NCBI GenBank assembly: GCA_036244855.1
Contig: BQKZ01007322.1
Location: forward strand, 10,689 to 21,439
DNA: 10,751 nucleotides
Source of the DNA: Temnopleurus reevesii
Taxonomy: Eukaryota; Echinodermata; Echinoidea; Temnopleuroida; Temnopleuridae
Direction of reading: 5' to 3'
Position numbers and translations under genes: made by a program. Under the pieces are notes generated by a model that ran no database searches, had not been told where the DNA came from, and was given only the letters and a program-made list of their open reading frames with translations. This document shows positions 6,864 through 10,751 of the stretch, in pieces; position 1 is the stretch's first letter; each line of letters opens with the position of its first letter.

Positions 6864-7930
6864 GTAACCACTGTAAATTTCTGATTTACCATTAATCTGT
6901 TCATCCATCAACAAGAATGAATCTTCCACTTATTATGTATGTGTTCATTTAATTAAGTCTGATGATAACCACTCTATATAGGGTTAGACTTATGTACACA
7001 AGTTTTGTCACTTTTGCTTCAAAGTTTTGTTCTGTTTTTGTAAGGTAGGGATAGAAATAGGTTTGCCAGATGGTTGACCTTTTGTGCAAACTTCGAGACC
7101 TTTGACCACTACACTCCCATTTTCACGGCAAGTTCCAAACGCTACTCACTAACACATGTATATTTCTTTTTTTTTGAGAACTTGCAAAAATGGGAGGTAA
7201 AAAAAACTACCAAACGTACACTGGAGAGACTTTTAGGAATGACTTTGATTTTAACGGGAACTTACCTAAACGAAACAATTTAACTGGACTGACTTTCACC
7301 TAGTCAATCTGTTAAATGATGTGGCCATAATTTAATTAAAAAGTGTGATGTTTTTAAATTTGATCTTGGTACTTTTATTTATATCTCTGTCTGATCAATT
7401 ATGAGTGATTAAATGTATTTCATAACTTTAAAAGAGTAAGTGGTCGTAGTTTAACTATAATTATGTTAACTGTTTTAGAGGAAAGTGAGATTACGAACGT
7501 TGCAAAAAATAATGTGTTTTACTGTTACGGCAGTTTCTTATACATGTACTCTATTGGAAGGGAGACTTATTTGCACCAATGGGTCTACGATTTATTGCAC
7601 ACGTTATAGTAGAGCTTTATCTAGTATTTTCATTATATGTAACTGCATTGCAAGACTACAATATATCTGCAATGCGTATCTGTTATTGAAAGTGAGCCCA
7701 TTGTTTTTATAATTTGTCACAAGTTGAAAAGAATCTGGCAATTTTAACTAGAAAATTGATATTTGTGATATTGACAAAAAGTCTTTGTGTTTTACATTGT
7801 TGTAGTCTTGTTTCAGACTGTAACCTGTATAAACCATAATTGTGAATCCAATTGAGTTCTGGAGGAAAGACTACTTTCATGAATGAGTTACAGTCATATG
7901 TACTGTATTAAAATATAGCTTTTAATCTCG
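6864..7930. other. A+T-rich DNA, no gene recognised
   Basis: Short frames at 7074-7283 and 7485-7712 open at or near non-ATG codons and carry no recognisable motif. No array, tRNA-like fold or convincing inverted-repeat element was found in this kilobase. It may be intergenic or intronic. Confidence 0.45.
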
Positions 7931-7950
7931 AAGTTGGCAACCATTTTGTG
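7931..7950. repeat. Short match to the arm of the TTAA hairpin family
   Basis: AAGTTGGCAACCATTTTGTG matches the right-arm block ATGTTGGCAGCCATTTTGTC of copy B (8554-8573) at 17 of 20 positions. Nothing else of the element is clear nearby, so it is either a very decayed fragment or a chance match to a common motif. Confidence 0.3.
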
Positions 7951-8154
7951 ATTTTGTATCCGGTGTTGCGTAGGATCTGAAGATTGAGACATTTTAAAAT
8001 CACTATATGTGAAACAACAACATAAAAAAAAGATTGATTAGATATGAATAAACCACATTGGAATCAGAATCTTTTATGTCAAGTTTATTTCATGATATTT
8101 GTCATGTAGCAGAGATGTCAACTGTTCCAGAATATGCTCAAGTTGTGTCTTCAC

Positions 8155-8741
8155 TTAAAGGGGAACTTCACCCAGACATTGATGCACTCTCAGTGGGTGA
8201 AGAAAAATACAATTATCAAACTGTGAAAATTTAAGCAAAATCCAACAATCGATTCTAAAGTTATGAATTTTCAAAGATTTGATTTAAATCCCTCATAGGC
8301 TCCTTAAATTGGCAATGTACAGGCACAAAATGGCTGCCAACATGGAGAACTCTCCATTCACTTTGTACACAAATTTTCAAATTTTCTACTTTTTCTAGAA
8401 AAGTAGACAATAAATCAACAAAATTCATTCTGAAATGCATGCAGAATCAAAATGTCCATATTATACTTCAATAGTAAAGTACAATTTTGTCTACTTTTCT
8501 AGGAAAAGAAGAAAATGTGAAATTCTCTGTACAAAATGAATGGAGAGTTCTCCATGTTGGCAGCCATTTTGTCCCTGTACGTTTCCAATTTGAGGAGCCC
8601 ATGAGGGTGTAAATCAAATCTTTGAAAATTCAAAACTTTTGAATGGATTGTAAGATTTTGCTCAAATTTTCACAGATTGACCATTGTACTTTTCTTCATT
8701 CACTGAGCGCAAATCAATGTGTGGAAGAAGTTCCCCTTTAA
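8155..8741. mobile_element. TTAA-flanked full-length hairpin MITE, copy B
   Basis: The left end at 8155 reads TTAAAGGGGAACTTCACCC. The right end on the minus strand from 8741 reads TTTAAAGGGGAACTTC, then diverges by a few bases. TTAA flanks both sides (8155-8158 and 8738-8741). As in copy A, the left arm (8159 to about 8410) and right arm (about 8487-8737) pair along most of their length around a loop of about 75 bases that keeps GCATGCAGAATCAAAATGTC. The blocks run in the same order as in copy A with high similarity by eye, so A and B are one subfamily. AAAATGGCTGCC lies at 8327-8338 and its complement at 8559-8570. No coding capacity. Confidence 0.88.
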
Positions 8742-8896
8742 ATTCAAGCTTTTCATAACTAGTGAAGAGCTGAGGTTATAGTGTTATGTTTTTGCTTAAA
8801 GATAATATTTTGTACAGCTGCTGTACTATTCACATTTTAATGTTGACCTCAAGCATATTCTGAAATGGTTAGCAACTCTTATGTTCTTATGTTGTG

Positions 8897-9055
8897 CAGT
8901 CAAAACTCAGTATAACATGGTGCTTGAAACCATCAAAAATTCCTTGTTATAGCAGTAATCTCTTTACAGCAGAGTTAGAAAACAACAAGTTATTAAGAGC
9001 TTGGACCAGATTTTTACCTCTTTATATCAGATCTCTTTATACTGAGTTTTCACTG
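8897..9055. mobile_element. Second pogo-like MITE, distinct subfamily
   Basis: The left end CAGTCAAAACTCAGTATAA (8897-8915) and the minus-strand reading of the right end, CAGTGAAAACTCAGTATAA (9055 back to 9037), match at 18 of 19 positions. TA follows the right end (9056-9057); the left flank reads TG, consistent with a mutated TA duplication. The 159-base body has no coding capacity. Its interior holds TTGTTATAGCAG and TTATATCAGATCTCTTTATA-like blocks, and TATAA words near each end recall Tigger/pogo termini. Terminal sequence differs from the element at 2-179 beyond CAGT(C/G)AA..CT, so a different but related transposase is implied. A frame at 8894-9103 crosses it and is not a gene. Confidence 0.75.
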
Positions 9056-9057
9056 TA

Positions 9058-9346
9058 TATCCTAAGCACAACTAACAAAGTACCCCACCCCCTATTCATT
9101 TGAAAACTGGTCAGTCCTTTGAACAAAATGTTCATGCAAGAAGATCTTGTTTGGTTATGTTAATAAATAATTAATTGCAGACCTTTAGCGATTAATCACG
9201 AACCTTTGTTACAGGTTCCAGCCCTTGATATTTTTGGTCAAAGTTGAAGAATAGTCTTTCTAAGGAATAGTCCACTTCCCAAAGATATTTACTGCAATCA
9301 TGATTGGCCAAAATTATGGCTTAGATAAACAAACTAGTTTTTTTCC
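9058..9346. other. A+T-rich spacer, no recognised feature
   Basis: Between the pogo-like MITE and the third TTAA element there is A+T-rich sequence with no open frame of note, no clear inverted repeat and no RNA gene. Confidence 0.4.
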
Positions 9347-9949
9347 TTAAAGGGAAACCCACCCCTGGAATATTCGTGCTCTCAATGACTGAATAAAAAT
9401 CAGATGAACAAAATGTAAGAATTTAAGCAAAGACGGACAACCCATTCAAAAGTTATAAATATTGAAATTCACAGAGATTTGACAATCACTGCTGCTCATG
9501 GGGATCTGTGCGTTAAGCAACACCAACAAAATCTGTGACGTCATGTTGAACAACTCATTCATTTTGTTTATAGACTTTAAAAATGGATTGATATAAAATT
9601 TAGAGTAAGGTTGAAACATGATTCTTCTCAAAATTCATACAAAATCGATAAAGAAATGCTATGCACTAACCGTAAATTGGCATTTTGTTAACTTTTTCGA
9701 AAAAAGGTGAAAATGTGACATTTTGTGTACAGAGTGAATGAGGAGTTGTCCGACATGACGTCACAGATTCCGTCGAATTTCCCACCGCACAGATGCCCAT
9801 CAGTGGAAGGGATCATCATATCTCTGACTTTGAAAACTTTTGAATGGGTTGTCCAATTTTGTTCAAATTTTCACCAAAAAAAGTTTGTTCATCTGATTTT
9901 TCGTCATTCCATGAGAGTACGATAATTCCAGGGGTTGGTTCCCCTTTAA
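9347..9949. mobile_element. TTAA-flanked hairpin MITE, copy C, second subfamily
   Basis: TTAA flanks both ends (9347-9350 and 9946-9949). The left end continues AGGGAAACCCACCCCTGGAA, and the right end on the minus strand AGGGGAACCAACCCCTGGAA. The arms then share CATTCAAAAGTTATAA-type and TCAGATGAACAAA-type blocks and pair again further in: TGTGACGTCATGTTGAACAA at 9535-9554 pairs with TTGTCCGACATGACGTCACA at 9746-9765. The central loop is about 9570-9700. Against copies A and B only the outermost bases and the general order of blocks are shared, so this is a separate subfamily, and the decayed element at 1755-1995 is closer to it. No transposase is encoded; the frame at 9725-9925 lies wholly inside the right arm. 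Confidence 0.85.
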
Positions 9950-10179
9950 CAAAAGTGAGCAAATTCTATGATAAGTTTTTGGATTTACAGCCAAATTTTG
10001 AGTTTCATGCATAAATTAGTATAATTATAAATGGATTTCATAAATTAGGCAAAACAAACTTGTAGATTACATTACCATTGACCCTTGTACTGGTTTTCTC
10101 GCTACCGCGATCTTGGGGTGGGGGCTGTTGTTGTTGAGGTTTAGGGGCGTTTATCAATCCTACTGGATTATCTACGCCA
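9950..10179. other. Non-coding DNA with a local G+C-rich patch
   Basis: A+T-rich sequence turns G+C-rich from about 10095 (CTCGCTACCGCGATCTTGGGG, then GGGGGCTGTTGTTGTTGAGG at about 10121-10140). No open frame or known RNA gene is recognised in it. Confidence 0.35.
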
Positions 10180-10203
10180 GACTGGAGCGGCTAGCTCCCA
10201 GTC
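10180..10203. repeat. G+C-rich hairpin followed by TTTT
   Basis: GACTGGAGC at 10180-10188 pairs with GCTCCCAGTC at 10194-10203 with one bulged base and a five-base loop (GGCTA); TTTT follows at 10204-10207. The fold is compact and stands out from the A+T-rich surroundings. A run of T after a hairpin could act as an RNA polymerase III stop, but no A-box or B-box promoter was recognised upstream, so no RNA gene is claimed. Confidence 0.4.
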
Positions 10204-10476
10204 TTTTATGGTCAAGGAAAAGAGTGAGATTTAGTGCATGTAATTAATGAGGAGTCTTGTATATTGATATGTAGCATGTTGCCAATTCAGTGATCTCTTG
10301 AAAACACACAAATTTAAATGGCTTCTCTGATTTAGGTCTATTTTTTACAAAAATATCTCCTTATTTTCTTTTTTTGGAAAAAGCTGGCAGCATATGTCTT
10401 GGTTCTGGAATTTCACTTTAGATATGTTATTGAAGATTGTGATGGTAGTCTTACTGAAGAGAGAGAGGCGGAGAAA
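10204..10476. other. A+T-rich DNA, no recognised feature
   Basis: No open frame or repeat element was found. It ends in a GA-rich stretch (GAAGAGAGAGAGGCGGAG at about 10457-10473) abutting the GT microsatellite. Confidence 0.4.
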
Positions 10477-10540
10477 GTGTGTGTGTGTGTGTGTGCGTGT
10501 TTGCGTGCATGTTTGTGCGTATGTGTGTTTGTGTGTGTGT
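10477..10540. repeat. GT dinucleotide microsatellite
   Basis: A perfect run of nine GT units (10477-10494) continues as an interrupted GT tract with GC, TT and AT substitutions to 10540, where another run of five GT units closes it. A GA-rich stretch lies directly before it. Open frames here on both strands (MCVCVC... and THTHTH... peptides) are simple products of the repeat. Confidence 0.92.
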
Positions 10541-10751
10541 AATTGGGCTGTGGGATGAGTGCGGTGTCAATAGGGGTGCAAATTTACTGGTGGGGGGCAA
10601 AAAGCAGCGCCCTTCCTCCCCACTAATCATTCCCTTTTCTTGCATGTCCTGTGCACTCTCCTAAATTGCCCCACCCCTCCCCTCCCTCTATCACACACAA
10701 TTACTATTTATGTTAATTTACTGTGCACTTTGAATGTGTATTCAGTTGAGA
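10541..10751. other. G- and C-rich homopolymer-prone end of window
   Basis: A GGTGGGGGGCAAAAAGC block (about 10590-10606) is followed by pyrimidine-rich CCCTTCCTCCCC and CCCCACCCCTCCCCTCCC (about 10609-10686). The remainder is A+T-rich. No gene is supported. Confidence 0.4.

Noticed and set aside
7804..7895. Complementary words GTAGTCTT/AAGACTAC and GACTGTAAC/GTTACAGTC
   Set aside because: The pairs are in crossing order, not nested, so they do not form a transposon-like inverted repeat; short matches like these are expected by chance.
9725..9925. 66-codon open frame
   Set aside because: Entirely within the right arm of hairpin copy C and opened at a non-ATG codon.
10451..10664. Open frames of 61 and 64 codons on opposite strands
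   Set aside because: They are translations of the GT/GA microsatellite and flanking pyrimidine-rich DNA.
1..10751. CRISPR array, bacterial operon, phage or plasmid system
   Set aside because: No regularly spaced identical repeats with unique spacers, no ribosome-binding-site-led gene clusters and no coding density; everything recognisable is of animal-genome type.

Overview
The window looks like non-coding animal nuclear DNA, not a bacterial, viral or plasmid region. It is A+T-rich (about two thirds by eye). No open frame resembles a known protein, the only gene signals are splice-like, and most recognisable structure is short non-autonomous transposons. The mix of TTAA-flanked palindromes beginning AGGGGAACTTCACCC, arrays carrying GGTCAAAGGTCA, pogo-like miniature elements and frequent TACATGTA words suggests a marine invertebrate, with an echinoderm such as a sea urchin the best guess. 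That assignment is inference from repeat style, not from a gene match.

Layout. Positions 2-179 are a TA-flanked pogo-like miniature inverted-repeat element (MITE). Positions 435-1240 hold a decayed array of units with GGTCA direct repeats, and a Helitron-like 3' end (hairpin then CTAG) lies inside it at 796-825. Positions 1755-1995 are a decayed hairpin element, 2089-2272 a foldback with GGGCAAGT arms, and 2320-2453 a small MITE with CCTGTAAC arms. Positions 2822-3395 are a large TTAA-flanked hairpin element. A strong 3' splice site at 3657 is followed by a G+C-richer putative last exon with stop codons at 3812 or 3820. The next 1.8 kb has no recognisable gene and could be its 3' UTR, ending near an AATAAA at 5654. 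A foldback lies at 5687-5834. A weaker splice-site pair could bound a 36-base exon at 6828-6863. A second large TTAA element (8155-8741), another pogo-like MITE (8897-9055) and a third TTAA element of a different subfamily (9347-9949) follow. The window ends with a G+C-rich hairpin (10180-10203) and a GT microsatellite (10477-10540).

If 3658-3820 is a real exon, the region to its left is the intron or upstream flank of a plus-strand gene, and it has been heavily invaded by hairpin-forming elements. The most notable biology is the density of near-complete palindromes, three of them 570-600 bases long. They would fold into long double-stranded RNA if transcribed, and they carry mirrored copies of transcription-factor-like motifs (ATGGCTGCC or TGACGTCA). 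I found no credible new multi-gene system, CRISPR array, tRNA or rRNA.
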